Shown: positions 11,004 through 21,050 of the stretch, in pieces | Layout: every line of letters begins with the position of its first letter | Numbering within the stretch: position 1 is the stretch's first letter | DNA from: Sphaerolaimus hirsutus | Taxonomy: Eukaryota > Nematoda > Chromadorea > Monhysterida > Sphaerolaimidae | Assembly (NCBI GenBank): GCA_964036195.1 | Contig: OZ038450.1 | Span: 33,249,197-33,313,196, forward strand | Reading direction: 5' to 3' | DNA length: 64,000 bases | Translations under genes and position numbers: made by a program | The notes under the pieces: model-generated | What the model was told of the DNA's origin: nothing | Database searches by the model: none | Seen by the model: the letters and a program-made list of their open reading frames with translations, nothing else

Positions 11004-14000
11004 GTGGACAATTTTCTAATGAGTCTGAATGACGATGAAGAAGGAGTTCAAATATATTTTATGATCAAAAGGTTATTCAACAGTTGTTCAATGAATATGA
11101 GGGAATGGCTTTCAAATAGTGAAAAGGTCATGCAAAATATTCCAAATCATGATAAAAGCCCAAAATTAGGGCAACCAGTCAGTGTTTTGGGGGTGAAATA
11201 TTGCCCAAAAAAGGACTCTTTGACACTATCAACCCCTAAACTTGATCCCTCAACCATCACTTTACCAACTCGACGAAACCTCAACAAACTACTAGCATCA
11301 GCATTTGACCCAATGGGGTTCACAGCACCAGCTGTTTTAACACTCAAATTTCAACTGTCAAGTTTATTGCAGCAAACACGAACTTCTGAATGGGATGAGG
11401 TGATTTCAGATCCCAAAGCTCAAGATTTATTAGAAGCACTTCAACATCACTTAACTCAACTGTATAAAGTACAAATTCACCGTTTGCTGCATAAACTGGG
11501 CATTGACATCATGAATGATCAAAGACAAGTAGAATTACACATGTTTTGTGACGCTTCAAAATTGGGATATGCTGCATGCGCGTATATCCGTCAACCTTGC
11601 ACAGTCAACGGTACAAATTTCTCAAGTGGTTTCCTTACTGCCCGCACAAAACTAGCACCTTTACCTTCAAAAACTGGCGCCACCATGCCGATCACTAGAT
11701 TAGAATTACTATCGGTAACAATAGGTGCAAAATTAATCACCTATTTACATGAGGAACTAGTGAGTATGGGCGGTTGGAAAATAAAAAAATATTTTCTATG
11801 GATGGACAGTACAGTGGTGATTGGTTGGTTGAAAACTGCCAAACCACTGGCTACCTTCATCAACAATAGAGTTGAATCAATCAATTCAGTGATCCAAAAA
11901 TTCAAAGTAACTCTAGCCAAAGTTCCCACAGAGGTCAACCCAGCTGACATTGCATCTAGGGGGTGCACAGTTGATGATTTAATCAATGATAGAACATGGC
12001 AGAAAGGACCCCCATTTTTAACGCTAGAGTTAAGTGAAGAATTTTTGGATATTTCAGCCTATCACCAAGCCACAACCGAATTGGCTAAGTCAACTGATAA
12101 AATTGCTCGACCAATTTGGGCTGGAGCTGCAACTCAAGCAGTTGACACCTCCAAACTTATCGACCCAACAAAATTCAACCCATTCAACATTGAACTAAGC
12201 CGATTTGGCAGTTTAAATAAACTTTTGAATACTGTGATTAGATTGATGAGGTTACGAAAATTTTTCATGTCAAAAAAGATAAGAGATAGTAGCTCAAATT
12301 ATTTGTCTCAATCTTTTCAACATGCGGAGAGGTTGCAGGCATGGCGACATGTGCTGCGAATCGCTCAATGTATTGAATGCCCTCAACTAGTTCAACATGT
12401 CAATTCAAAACCTCATCAAGAATATTCATGGGATGGGGAAAATCAACTGATTGTTCGACCAGTGAGGTTGCCCACTGATGATAGAAAGGCGCTGGGGTTG
12501 CATTTTTTACCTAAAAATGGACACCTCACTCAATTAGTAGTTCGCCATTTTCACAAAGAAAATCAACATGGTGGTGTGCTCCACACTGTAGCAGATGTGC
12601 GGGAGTCATGTTGGTTGCCCAATGCAAAGAGAATAGTGGGTAGAATTTTGAGTTCATGCGTAATCTGCAGGAAGGCAGAAGGTGGCCCATTCAAATTACC
12701 ATCATTTCACATTTTGCCTTCAACAAGAACTCAAGCAAAAGTTAGACCTTTTCAACATTGTGGAATCGATTATATGGGTCCACTTTATTACTCTTTGCAA
12801 GGGGTCAAATATAAACACCACATTTTACTAGTCACCTGTTTTTCAACGAGAGCTATTCACTTAGAGTCTTGCCATTCTGTATCAACGGCAGACACAATAA
12901 CGGCCTTAAACAGATTCGTGTCAAGGAGAGGGCTGCCAGATTCAATTACCTCTGACAATGCCCCAGCATTCAAACATTGTGTCAAGTCATTTCAATCAGT
13001 CAAGTGGAATTTCACTACTTCACATAGCCCCTGGCAAGGGGGCGTATATGAGAGAATGGTAGGATTGGTAAAAAGGGTGTTAAAAAAGGCCTGCGGGCGT
13101 AGAATTCTCACTTGGAATGAGTTCAACACAGTGCTTGTGGATGTTGAATTTGCAGTCAACACACGACCACTGACATGTCTGTCAGCATCAGACGCAGGCG
13201 CAATCGTGCTGCGTCCGATTCATTTCTTGTGGGGAGTGTCACCCGTTGAAAGTCAACTGAGTGAAAATTGTTCAACTGTAAATTGTTTAGACAAAATAGA
13301 ATTAAGTTCAATCAATGACAAAGAAAGAGAGGGAATAATTCAACTATGGGAAACTATTCAACAAAATAGACAAACGTTATGGAATGAATGGTCGCGTCAA
13401 TACCTCGATTTACTCAAAGATTCTCAACTTAAACTCAAACCGAAAAGAGGCGAAGTCACCGAAAAACCTCAACTAGGACAGATCGTGCTGGTAAAAATAG
13501 ATAAGCAGCCACGAGGTGCCTGGCATTTAGGTCAAATAAAAGAACTGAAATATTCCAGTGATGAGAAAATTAGAAGTGTTATTGTAGCGACCAATTATTC
13601 AACATTAGAGAGATCACCCATTCACTTATATCCTCTAGAAATTCCATTTAAGTCAACATCTGGAATTCAAAACAATGAGCAAGTGGACAACTCAATTTCA
13701 ACACCTGAAGATTCTGAAGAGAAAATTCAACCCTCTTCAAAATCAAATGAAATAATAAATGGTCACAAACGTAAAATGCCTAAAAGAGCATGTCATTATG
13801 TGGGATCGTATGCCTTTTGGAGTGCAGTGATTTCAATGGTAACATTGCCAATCTGGGGCGCATCAGCAACGCCAGCTTGGTCAACTCAATATCACAAAAA
13901 TTTCAACTTATGCCATAAAACGCGCACAGGGCATGCAATTCAAATTCCCCACGATGTACAGTGCGTTTTTCCACCAACTAGCGAAATCAAAAATGTTCAA

Positions 14001-16235
14001 ATAAAGTTATGGTCACTTAGGAAACAACCTCAACGAACTCAAATATTTAGATGCTATGAGCAAGAACATATAATTGTGACATATATGAGTGTGGTCAGTG
14101 GGAAAGCAATGTTACCGCCAGAAATACTCAGAAATAAACTGGTAACGGTAGCTGAGTGTCAACAGGCATTTATCAACAAGAAGTGGAAGCACAAAAAATT
14201 AGTAAAAATCAATGAAGGATTTTGGTCTACAAATGAGAGTTTAAAAATTCAATATTGTTACTTTTGTCATAAACAAATAAACAAAGTAATCAACTTTCAA
14301 CTTGAATTAGGTACAGTAGCTAGCTTAGATGGGTTGAAATTAGTGTCTGAAATTCAAGACTTATCCCACTGCAACCCTTCTGCTGGATATTGCACTGACC
14401 ATGATAATGGAGTAGCAATATGGAATGCTTCTATCTTTCAACATCAATGTGCCTTTGAAAGTATAGGATTGTATGAAGCAAAAATGGTACATCAACATTT
14501 CATCATTGAATCAATTCAAGCAGCATTTTCAACTGTTAACCAGAAAAATAGACCTGATCATGCAAATTGTGTACCATTACATGCCATGTACACTGATCAA
14601 GGGTCAACCTTCATTGAAATTATTAAAAAAAGAGTATCAACTGGGAAAGAAAGTGAATTGATTCAATATGACTTTAATCACTTCAACGCTACTAATAAAG
14701 GCATAATTGATTTGGCAAACCTTTTGTTAGCTCAACGTCAATTTACTGTTGATAAAATTGCATTTCTAGAAAATCAACAATTTGCAATGTTTTGGCAGCA
14801 ACTTTGCCATGTACGTCAAACCCAGTTAAAAATCATCAACCAAATAATTACTTTCAACCCAACACTGGGTTTACGGGCACTTTTGGGTAGAGAAGATGTG
14901 TATGCAGAGTGGCATGGAGATATTTTGATGTTTTGGGAATGCAAAACTGTCAGCGCTCAACATATTTTCTTCAACCATCAATTCAACAATACATGCTATA
15001 AATTTCTACCAGTGTTAATAAAGAATCATCAACATGTACTTTTTGTAGCCCCCGGTACTAATGATTTAATCACTCATTCACCCTTAGATAATTGTCAATT
15101 TAAAGATCATAAATATTATCAATTGAACGACAAATCTTGGGCTAATGAAAATGGTAGAACTAATCTTCACATTACTAAAGTACCGGTAGAATTAATTTGG
15201 AAAGGTACATGGCAGCCGTTTGTATTGAATGTATCTGGTGCTCCTGGGAAAAGCATGACAGACATAGCATTCAGCCTTACTGCTGCACATCACCATTTTC
15301 AACGTTTACATCAACTAGAACATCAAGTTAGTAGGTCAGTCCAATTCTTATCAACTCTATCAAATGACCCGGAAGCAATTCAAGCTTTTGTAGCTGGAAT
15401 TGGTCAAGGTGCTGGAGCATACTTTGAAGGAATTGGCAAAGAATTAGGCCACCTTATAGAAGGTACTGCAGCAGGCAGTGGGTCAATTTTGGATAAATTA
15501 TTAACTGGGCCCTTGCAAACCTTACTCAACCTTTTAGTTATCATTTTTGCCATTGTGGGAATTGGATATTTACTGTTCTTATACACGCAGTGGAGGAGAG
15601 AGACTGGTCGGTCGTGCATGCAAGGAGGAGGCCTAAACTGTTTGCAAAGAGGGGTAAGAAAAAAGTCAACTATTTTAAAAATCGACTCGGGAAGCGATCT
15701 CAACCAAACAAATCTCGATTATCCCTCAACTCAGCCAACCCAGTGTGTGTCTCTCCCACTTCAACCCATACTCCGGTCGTCACTCCCGAACCAGATGCGA
15801 AATCGGAAGTCTCAACCTACGACATGGAGGCACACCCTCCCGATTCAATCGCCATCACCATCCCAGGGCGAGAGCCTCTCAAGGCAAGGCTCGATAGAAT
15901 GTTTGGATCCGGAACTACTAAACCGAAATCCCCGGATTATCAGCCTGAAGCCAGCGACATCAACACAGTCGCTACACTCGATAAAAAATTGGTTTGCGAG
16001 TCAACTTGGACAGTTAAAACCAAAGGTGAGATTCAACTTCAACTCTCAAAATCTCGAAAACAACGAAATAAGTCAACCCTCAACAAGTCACCCTTTCACC
16101 GAACCTCAAATTATATTGAGCCCTCACCAGGCAGCAGCTCAAGTGTTCCAATCTCAATGGATGCATCAACCTCAATGCAAACGTCAAAAGAAACAGGAAC
16201 TTCTCCAATCACCAAGGCAGAATTTGAAGATGTGA
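11004..16235 (+). CDS. pol-env: BEL/Pao pol C-terminal part (RT thumb, RNase H, integrase) fused in frame to an envelope-like region
   Basis: Open for 1743 codons. The start falls inside the RT YVDN box. Domains in order: Pao-type connection/RNase H-like region (FCDASKLGYAACAYI; RLELLSVTIGAKL; WMDSTVVIGWL); integrase zinc region HX3H and CVIC around nt 12540-12670; integrase core with D in CGIDYMGPL, D in ITSDNAPAF and E in PWQGGVYERM; then the DUF5641-like end of BEL integrases (~13480-13640). From ~13776 a Met-led hydrophobic segment resembling a signal peptide precedes a Cys-rich ectodomain with N-glycosylation sites. A transmembrane segment (VIIFAIVGIGYLLFLY, ~15535-15585) and a basic tail follow. 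Env being continuous with pol, with no stop or separate frame, is unusual. The env lineage was not determined. Confidence 0.85.
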   Translation: MDNFLMSLNDDEEGVQIYFMIKRLFNSCSMNMREWLSNSEKVMQNIPNHDKSPKLGQPVSVLGVKYCPKKDSLTLSTPKLDPSTITLPTRRNLNKLLASAFDPMGFTAPAVLTLKFQLSSLLQQTRTSEWDEVISDPKAQDLLEALQHHLTQLYKVQIHRLLHKLGIDIMNDQRQVELHMFCDASKLGYAACAYIRQPCTVNGTNFSSGFLTARTKLAPLPSKTGATMPITRLELLSVTIGAKLITYLHEELVSMGGWKIKKYFLWMDSTVVIGWLKTAKPLATFINNRVESINSVIQKFKVTLAKVPTEVNPADIASRGCTVDDLINDRTWQKGPPFLTLELSEEFLDISAYHQATTELAKSTDKIARPIWAGAATQAVDTSKLIDPTKFNPFNIELSRFGSLNKLLNTVIRLMRLRKFFMSKKIRDSSSNYLSQSFQHAERLQAWRHVLRIAQCIECPQLVQHVNSKPHQEYSWDGENQLIVRPVRLPTDDRKALGLHFLPKNGHLTQLVVRHFHKENQHGGVLHTVADVRESCWLPNAKRIVGRILSSCVICRKAEGGPFKLPSFHILPSTRTQAKVRPFQHCGIDYMGPLYYSLQGVKYKHHILLVTCFSTRAIHLESCHSVSTADTITALNRFVSRRGLPDSITSDNAPAFKHCVKSFQSVKWNFTTSHSPWQGGVYERMVGLVKRVLKKACGRRILTWNEFNTVLVDVEFAVNTRPLTCLSASDAGAIVLRPIHFLWGVSPVESQLSENCSTVNCLDKIELSSINDKEREGIIQLWETIQQNRQTLWNEWSRQYLDLLKDSQLKLKPKRGEVTEKPQLGQIVLVKIDKQPRGAWHLGQIKELKYSSDEKIRSVIVATNYSTLERSPIHLYPLEIPFKSTSGIQNNEQVDNSISTPEDSEEKIQPSSKSNEIINGHKRKMPKRACHYVGSYAFWSAVISMVTLPIWGASATPAWSTQYHKNFNLCHKTRTGHAIQIPHDVQCVFPPTSEIKNVQIKLWSLRKQPQRTQIFRCYEQEHIIVTYMSVVSGKAMLPPEILRNKLVTVAECQQAFINKKWKHKKLVKINEGFWSTNESLKIQYCYFCHKQINKVINFQLELGTVASLDGLKLVSEIQDLSHCNPSAGYCTDHDNGVAIWNASIFQHQCAFESIGLYEAKMVHQHFIIESIQAAFSTVNQKNRPDHANCVPLHAMYTDQGSTFIEIIKKRVSTGKESELIQYDFNHFNATNKGIIDLANLLLAQRQFTVDKIAFLENQQFAMFWQQLCHVRQTQLKIINQIITFNPTLGLRALLGREDVYAEWHGDILMFWECKTVSAQHIFFNHQFNNTCYKFLPVLIKNHQHVLFVAPGTNDLITHSPLDNCQFKDHKYYQLNDKSWANENGRTNLHITKVPVELIWKGTWQPFVLNVSGAPGKSMTDIAFSLTAAHHHFQRLHQLEHQVSRSVQFLSTLSNDPEAIQAFVAGIGQGAGAYFEGIGKELGHLIEGTAAGSGSILDKLLTGPLQTLLNLLVIIFAIVGIGYLLFLYTQWRRETGRSCMQGGGLNCLQRGVRKKSTILKIDSGSDLNQTNLDYPSTQPTQCVSLPLQPILRSSLPNQMRNRKSQPTTWRHTLPIQSPSPSQGESLSRQGSIECLDPELLNRNPRIISLKPATSTQSLHSIKNWFASQLGQLKPKVRFNFNSQNLENNEISQPSTSHPFTEPQIILSPHQAAAQVFQSQWMHQPQCKRQKKQELLQSPRQNLKM

Positions 16236-16288
16236 ATTGGATGGATGATGAGGAAGATGACCCTGAGGATCTGCTGCCAAAAGAATGA
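15590..16288 (+). CDS. Overlapping alternative frame at the env tail: basic N-end, acidic C-end
   Basis: A second frame stays open for 232 codons over the last ~650 bp of the pol-env ORF. It starts just after the transmembrane segment with an Arg/Lys-rich stretch (ARRRPKLFAKRGKKKVNYF) and ends very acidic (DDEEDDPEDLLPKE). It may be the true cytoplasmic tail reached by a frameshift, a separate accessory protein, or a chance overlap. Both frames look protein-like, so I cannot tell which is used. It ends ~60 bp before the 3' LTR. Confidence 0.45.
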   Translation: MEERDWSVVHARRRPKLFAKRGKKKVNYFKNRLGKRSQPNKSRLSLNSANPVCVSPTSTHTPVVTPEPDAKSEVSTYDMEAHPPDSIAITIPGREPLKARLDRMFGSGTTKPKSPDYQPEASDINTVATLDKKLVCESTWTVKTKGEIQLQLSKSRKQRNKSTLNKSPFHRTSNYIEPSPGSSSSVPISMDASTSMQTSKETGTSPITKAEFEDVNWMDDEEDDPEDLLPKE

Positions 16289-16348
16289 TTCTACAGTGAA
16301 AAAATAAAATTAGGGTTTTTTTATTTTTTTATTTTTTCTCGTTGGGAG

Positions 16349-16758
16349 TGTGCAATTCTGCAGTAAATATTTCACTTAAATTTGTCACTCATTTTTGTTA
16401 TTTATTTTACTTCAACTTCAACTCAACTTCAACTATTTGAGATATTTTGTTATCAACTGTCTGGTGACAGTTGTCGCATTCCACATAGCCTTTTGCTAGC
16501 GTAAAGGTGATTTTTGAAGTGACATGCCGCAGGTGTTTTTATTGCCATTTGCCGCTGTCTACTGACATTTTGAGTGTGCAGTGTTTTTGCCGACTTTGGG
16601 TAATTTTGACTTCACTTGGAGAATTACGAATGAAAAGCGAACAGAAACTTGGAAGATATATGCATATATAGAAATAGAACTGAATACGTATTACTTTTAT
16701 AAAACCCAAAATTTAAATAGGACATCTTTTTTCTCGCTCATCTTTTTGGGACTTTATA
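16349..16758 (+). repeat. 3' LTR of the BEL/Pao element
   Basis: Direct repeat of 7334-7743 with no difference noticed by eye. Preceded by T-rich sequence and GTTGGGAG, a weak polypurine-tract candidate. Followed by the CAACT duplication. Confidence 0.92.
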
Positions 16759-17639
16759 CAACTGTGGCGCTCTACCCACGCTGAAATAAACACCTTCCCG
16801 GTCACGTCCGGCAGCCATTTTTTGATTTTACTTCTTATATCCTATCCCCAGTTCTAGGGCGCCCCCGAGGCTGAAACTTGGGGGAGATATTGTCGCAACC
16901 CCCCTCTACTTCGCATGAATTGGGGGGGGTCGCGGTGACCCCTCTCAGGGTGGGTCGCCCTAAGTGCAAATTTTTTTGTGGCTTTTGGTGTCCCACAGCA
17001 GGTCCGGCACCCGCTGATTTCTGAGCTGTGGGAGGGGTATAAATCTAAAATTTTGGGGATGTGTTACCAACACCACTCCCCTACTATACACTATTCAATA
17101 ATGTGAGACGAATGTGAAAAATTTCTCAAAAATTCACTGATTCTCTAAAAAACACCACTCCCCAATAGATGGATGACAAAAAATTCACTTTTTGGAACTT
17201 TTTTATTAGACACTTGAAGAGCTGGTTTACGATACTTTGAAGGGAAGGGTTTAATGTTTAAAGTTATGTAAAGAACCATACCTCTAAAATGTCTGCATTG
17301 CAAAATTTACTTAGGGTGAATTTTATGACATCATAATGACATCATCGCAGGAACAAAAATTTACAAAATTTACACTTTGAAATTCCCCCCAAGTAAATTT
17401 TGCAATGCAGGCATTTTAGAGGTATGGTCATTTACATAACTTTAAACATCAAACCATTCCCTTTAAAGTATTGTAAACCAGCTCTTCAAGTGTCTAATAA
17501 AAAAGTTCCAGAAAGTGAATTTTTTGTCATCCATGTATTGGGGAGTGGTGTTTTTTTAGAGAATAATCGAATTTTTGAGAAATTTTTCACATTAATTTCA
17601 CATTTTTTGAATAGTGTATAGTAGGGGAGTGGTGTTGGT

Positions 17640-18922
17640 CAACGATGGCAAAAACACACATATTAAATACGGAAACTCATTGAGTTTCCGTGTTTTTGTT
17701 TAACACAGAAACACGGAAACTCAACAATTTTGAAAAACACGGAAACTCAAATGAGTTCTTTTTGGGAGAACACGGAAACACAAAAACACAGAAAATACGG
17801 AAATGTTTTTTGAGTTTTTTTATCCAAGCAATTGAAGGCACAAGATTTGAACTGAACAATGTGTGTATGTGCATACATAAGGTATGTATGTATGTATAGT
17901 GTGTAAATATGTACATACCGTATTTCCTCGAAATACCCCCGGGGGGTTTATTGTTTCAGAGTGAGAATTTTGAGGGGGGGTTAAACGAGGGGGGGGGTAT
18001 TTCGAGGGGGGGGTTTATTATTTCGCCAGAAATTTTTTGAAATCCCAGTACTAAAATGTCGTCTGAAACGTACGCAGACGTCGAAAAATGCAACAAAAAT
18101 CGCCATTTATAAGACTCTAAAGACATTTATAAGTGTGTAGACGTACAAACACTGTTCTCACATAACAGAGTCATCGTTTTTAACGTGTGTTCTGCATTAT
18201 CGGGATGACAAACCGCAGCCTTTGTCATTTACGTTCTCTATACACTAAATTTGGGGGGGGGTATTTCGAGGGGGGGGTTTATAAGTTCATAGTGTCCATT
18301 TTGAGGGGGGGTATTTCGAGGGGGGGGGTATTTCGAGGGGGGGGGTATTTCGAGGAAATACGGTAGTATCCAAGTTTAACGATGAAATAAGCATCCAAAA
18401 AATAATGGTGTCTGCATCTCCTGGTGGTTTCGGCAATATTAGGGACTGTGATTGAAGTGTTGAGGAGTGTCCACCAGGGTCTGCTAGCTCACACAATTGA
18501 GCTGAGGGCTCCTCACCTCCCAAGCTGTCAAAGGTATTGGTCACCCATTTGGAACTACCTCCAGTGAACTAATGAAAATTTTCCAATACACAACAAAATG
18601 TATGCAAAACCAATATTTGATAAGAAAACCACGGTTTCAGCAGTAAAATGCTGTAAGATGCAACTTTTGGTGAAAGAACTCGAGTTTCTACCAAAAAAAA
18701 ACACGAGTTTTTAGCAAAAAACTTGAATTTTTACTAAAAAACTTGAGTTTTTATCAAAAAACTTGAGTTTTCACCAAAAAACTCAAGTTTTTTCAAAAAA
18801 CACAGAAATAAAACACAGAAACTCAAGTTTTTTTCATGAAAAAAACTCAAAACACAGATATTCATTTTTGAAAAACTCAAAATACAGAAAGTGTTTTTAT
18901 TTTGAGAACTCACCCATCGTTG
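17640..18922. mobile_element. hAT-like element with CAACGATGG ends (1.28 kb)
   Basis: Ends CAACGATGGCAAAAACAC and ACCCATCGTTG with a perfect 8-bp duplication GTGTTGGT (17632-17639 and 18923-18930). Subterminal tandem words GGAAACTCA/ACACGGAA on the left and AAAACTTGAGTTTTT/AACACAGAA on the right. Related at the very tip to TAACGATGG elements. Contains the TA MITE 17918-18363. Confidence 0.85.
17918..18363. mobile_element. TA-flanked CCGTATT MITE (446 bp)
   Basis: Starts CCGTATTTCCTCGAAATACC and ends with the reverse complement, flanked by TA on both sides. Subterminal G/C-tract blocks each repeat TATTTCGAGGGGGGG. Very similar to 56542-56988 in opposite orientation. Two-base TA duplication suggests Tc1/mariner-like mobilisation (inference). 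Confidence 0.82.
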
Positions 18923-19499
18923 GTGTTGGTAACACATCCCCAAAATTTTAGACTCATACCCTCCCACAGCTCAGAAATCAGCGGGTGCCGGACCTGCTGT
19001 GGGACACCAAAAAAGACACAAAAAAATTTGCACTTAGGGCGACCCACCCTGAGAGGGGTCGCCGCGACCCCCCCCAATTCATGCGAAGTAGAGGGGGGTT
19101 GCGCCAATATCTCCCCCAAGTTTCAGCCTCGGGAGCGCCGTAGAACTGGGGATAGGATATAAGAAGTAAAATCAAAAAATGGCTGCCGGACGTGACCGGG
19201 AAGGTGTTTAGATGCCGCTCATCAACATTCATCACAATTGAAAAAAGTGTCAAGGTCATTGAATATGCTCTGGAAAATGGCAAACATATTTTTACATTTT
19301 CAGTAAATTTGCAAATGTTAGTTTTTGTTTTTCCTTGTGTTGTATAAATGTGTAACATTCATGCTGTGAATGAAATGAAGATGTCGCAAACGGTACACAA
19401 TAGTGCTTTGACTTTTTAAAATGCCAAATAACAGTGAAAATCAGGTTAAAACGCGATCCAAGCATTAAAACTATCTAAATACAACATTTAAAGCTTCAA

Positions 19500-19667
19500 A
19501 ATGAATATTTAATAAAATTCAAAAATTGCCAAAAAAGATTCAAAAATTCGAAAATTAAATTCAAATACGAAAATTATTTTGCAGAAAAATTCGAAAATTA
19601 GAAAATTCATTTTAGAAAAAACACTTAAAAATTTAAATACTTTTTTCCGGGGGGTTTGCCATCGTTA
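19500..19667. repeat. Right terminal region of the large TAACGATGG element
   Basis: Runs of AAAATTCGAAAATT words followed by AAGTGTTTTTT-type sequence in reverse and the GCCATCGTTA terminus. Matches the left terminal ~130 bp of 32192-35200 in reverse complement. Confidence 0.6.
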
Positions 19668-19876
19668 GTGGTAGTGCATCGCATGGTGAAGTGCCGTGAA
19701 GTTTCTTCCACGATTTCGGAAGTGCGTGAAGTGTGCGGTGAAGCTAGATGCAGCATAAGGAAGACACCTCCCGAAGAATTTCGTGATGTTTGTGGAAAAG
19801 CACCACTTCCCGACGCATCATAAACCCACGGTTTTGCTGTGGTGCCGTCCATCATCACAAGCGTGCACGTGCGCAG

Positions 19877-20118
19877 GGAGTGCCACGGCAGGATCCCCGG
19901 CCGCCTGGCCACGATCAACACGGACGAGGCGCTGTCCCTGGCGCAGGACCTCATCAAGCACGAGCTCGGCTCCAAGCTCGACTGCGTCATGATCGACGGC
20001 GGCCCCTACAAGCCCGGCGGGCCCAGATCGTCCAGACAGTACGGCTCCAAGGACAAGAATCAATGGTGGCACTCGGTAGATGGACAAATCGAGGTTATGA
20101 AGGATTATTGGGAAACAG
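19877..20118 (+). CDS. C-type lectin domain exon (first half of the loop region)
   Basis: GC-rich exon after acceptor ACGTGCGCAG and before donor GTCAAT. Read with one leading base it gives ~80 codons with the CTLD signature GRLATINTDEAL, then DCVMIDGG and a Trp-rich stretch ending DYWETG. It leaves one base (G). The exon at 30557 starts with GG, so the join gives Gly followed by QPDNG, the usual WxxGQPDN-like loop. Family knowledge: CTLDs are extracellular, often Ca2+/glycan-binding. Immediately upstream sequence (19676-19876) includes transposon debris, and the preceding exon was not identified. Confidence 0.8.
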
Positions 20119-20607
20119 GTCAATTCAACGTTTTTTGTGCACTGCAATTGAATTTTATTGGTTTTGAAAAATATCTGGGAAATCTATACCTAATCAAGCG
20201 TATGATCAAAGAAATGGATCACTAGAAAAATCGATTACCACAAATTGATTGTTTGTTCCACTCAAAGTGGACATACCAAATTTCAACTGAATACAGTATG
20301 GAGTTGTGACTAGTGATGCGAAAAGCGCCAGACTTTTGGCGCCAAGCGCCAAAAGCGCCATGGCGCTTTTCAAACCTTAGCGCCAAGCGCCAAAGGCGCC
20401 ACAGCAAATTGGCGCCAAGCGCCAAGGCGCTTTCCGAACCTTAGCGCCAAGCGCCAATGGCGCCAGCGCCAAAATGATTTTGCTTTTAATGGTACAGTTG
20501 AGAGACACAGTACCCTTTTCTTCAATTTCTATAACTTATCTTGCCTCTAGAAAACACAGAATTGGTCACTGGAAATCAAAGTTTTCATGCTCAACTTCTC
20601 AACCATA

Positions 20608-21050
20608 CCATATTACCTCCAATATAAGGCATCCCTCTAATATAAGGTACCCTCTAATATAAGGTATAACTTTTGGCTATTTTGAATGCGACGAAATAAA
20701 TATAAGGTACCCTCTAATATAAGGCATACCTCTAATAAGGCACAGCTGGCTGCGTGCCAAAACACGCAAAATAATAAAAACGGTTGCTAAACATGGCGGA
20801 AAATGATGAAAATGGTGCCGAAGGGCACTGCGATGACTCTTCGTCGACTTCCGCTGCTGAAAAGTGTGTCAGTTTATAGCGACACTATTCACTCGAAGAG
20901 AACCTTTAATTGTTGACCAGACGAAAACCTGACGAAAAAAATTGAAGGTACCCTCTAATATAAGGTACCCTCTAATACAAGGTATAACTTTTGGCTCTAA
21001 AAATCTGACGAAAACAATATAAGGTATACCTTATATTAGAGGTAATACGG
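20608..21050. mobile_element. TA-flanked MITE, 'TATAAGG' subtype (443 bp)
   Basis: Starts CCATATTACCTCCAATATAA and ends TATTAGAGGTAATACGG, flanked by TA. Subterminal tandem copies of CTCTAATATAAGGTACC at both ends. Shares only the outermost CCGTATT/AATACGG-type tip with other TA MITEs here. Confidence 0.78.

Larger units (their letters stand above)
7334..16758 (+). mobile_element. BEL/Pao LTR retroelement with envelope-like region (9.4 kb)
   Basis: Two 410-bp LTRs look identical by eye and are flanked by a 5-bp duplication CAACT (7329-7333 and 16759-16763). A primer-binding-like TGG stretch directly follows the 5' LTR. The order is gag, aspartic protease, RT, RNase H, integrase, envelope-like, as in BEL/Pao (Semotivirus) elements with env. 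The coding region has one frame change in gag and two in-frame stops in pol, so this copy looks inactive as assembled, although LTR identity indicates recent insertion. The words TCAAC/TTCAAC are strikingly frequent throughout the LTR and coding region. Confidence 0.9.
16787..19210. mobile_element. Long-arm inverted-repeat element, TAAACACCTTCCCGG family
   Basis: Arms of ~320 bp: TAAACACCTTCCCGGTCACG on the left, its reverse complement ending at 19210, with words such as GGGTGGGTCGCCCTAAGTGC and CCCACAGCTCAGAAATCAGC mirrored. A second pair of mirrored words (TGTCTAATAAAAAAGTTCC; TAAAGTTATGTAAA) lies inside. The centre is interrupted by the hAT-like element 17640-18922. Relatives: 35797-37177, 55899-57786 and a terminal fragment ending at 59725. 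No target duplication recognised, so the superfamily is undetermined. Confidence 0.75.
6939..19667 (-). mobile_element. Large hAT-like composite with TAACGATGG ends (12.7 kb, mostly later insertions)
   Basis: The left end TAACGATGGCAAAAAAAGAT matches the reverse complement of the right end of the intact element 32192-35200. The right end (CCGGGGGGTTTGCCATCGTTA region) matches that element's left end. The two distinct ends are thus one inverted copy. Flanking octamers GTGGTTGT (6931-6938) and GTGGTAGT (19668-19675) match at 7 of 8 positions. Most of its length is the BEL/Pao element and the inverted-repeat element at 16787. The pairing of ends is an inference. Confidence 0.6.

Noticed and set aside
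17929-18360. G/C tracts considered as quadruplex-type regulatory islands
   Set aside because: They are subterminal blocks of a repeated MITE found many times in the window; no evidence of independent function.
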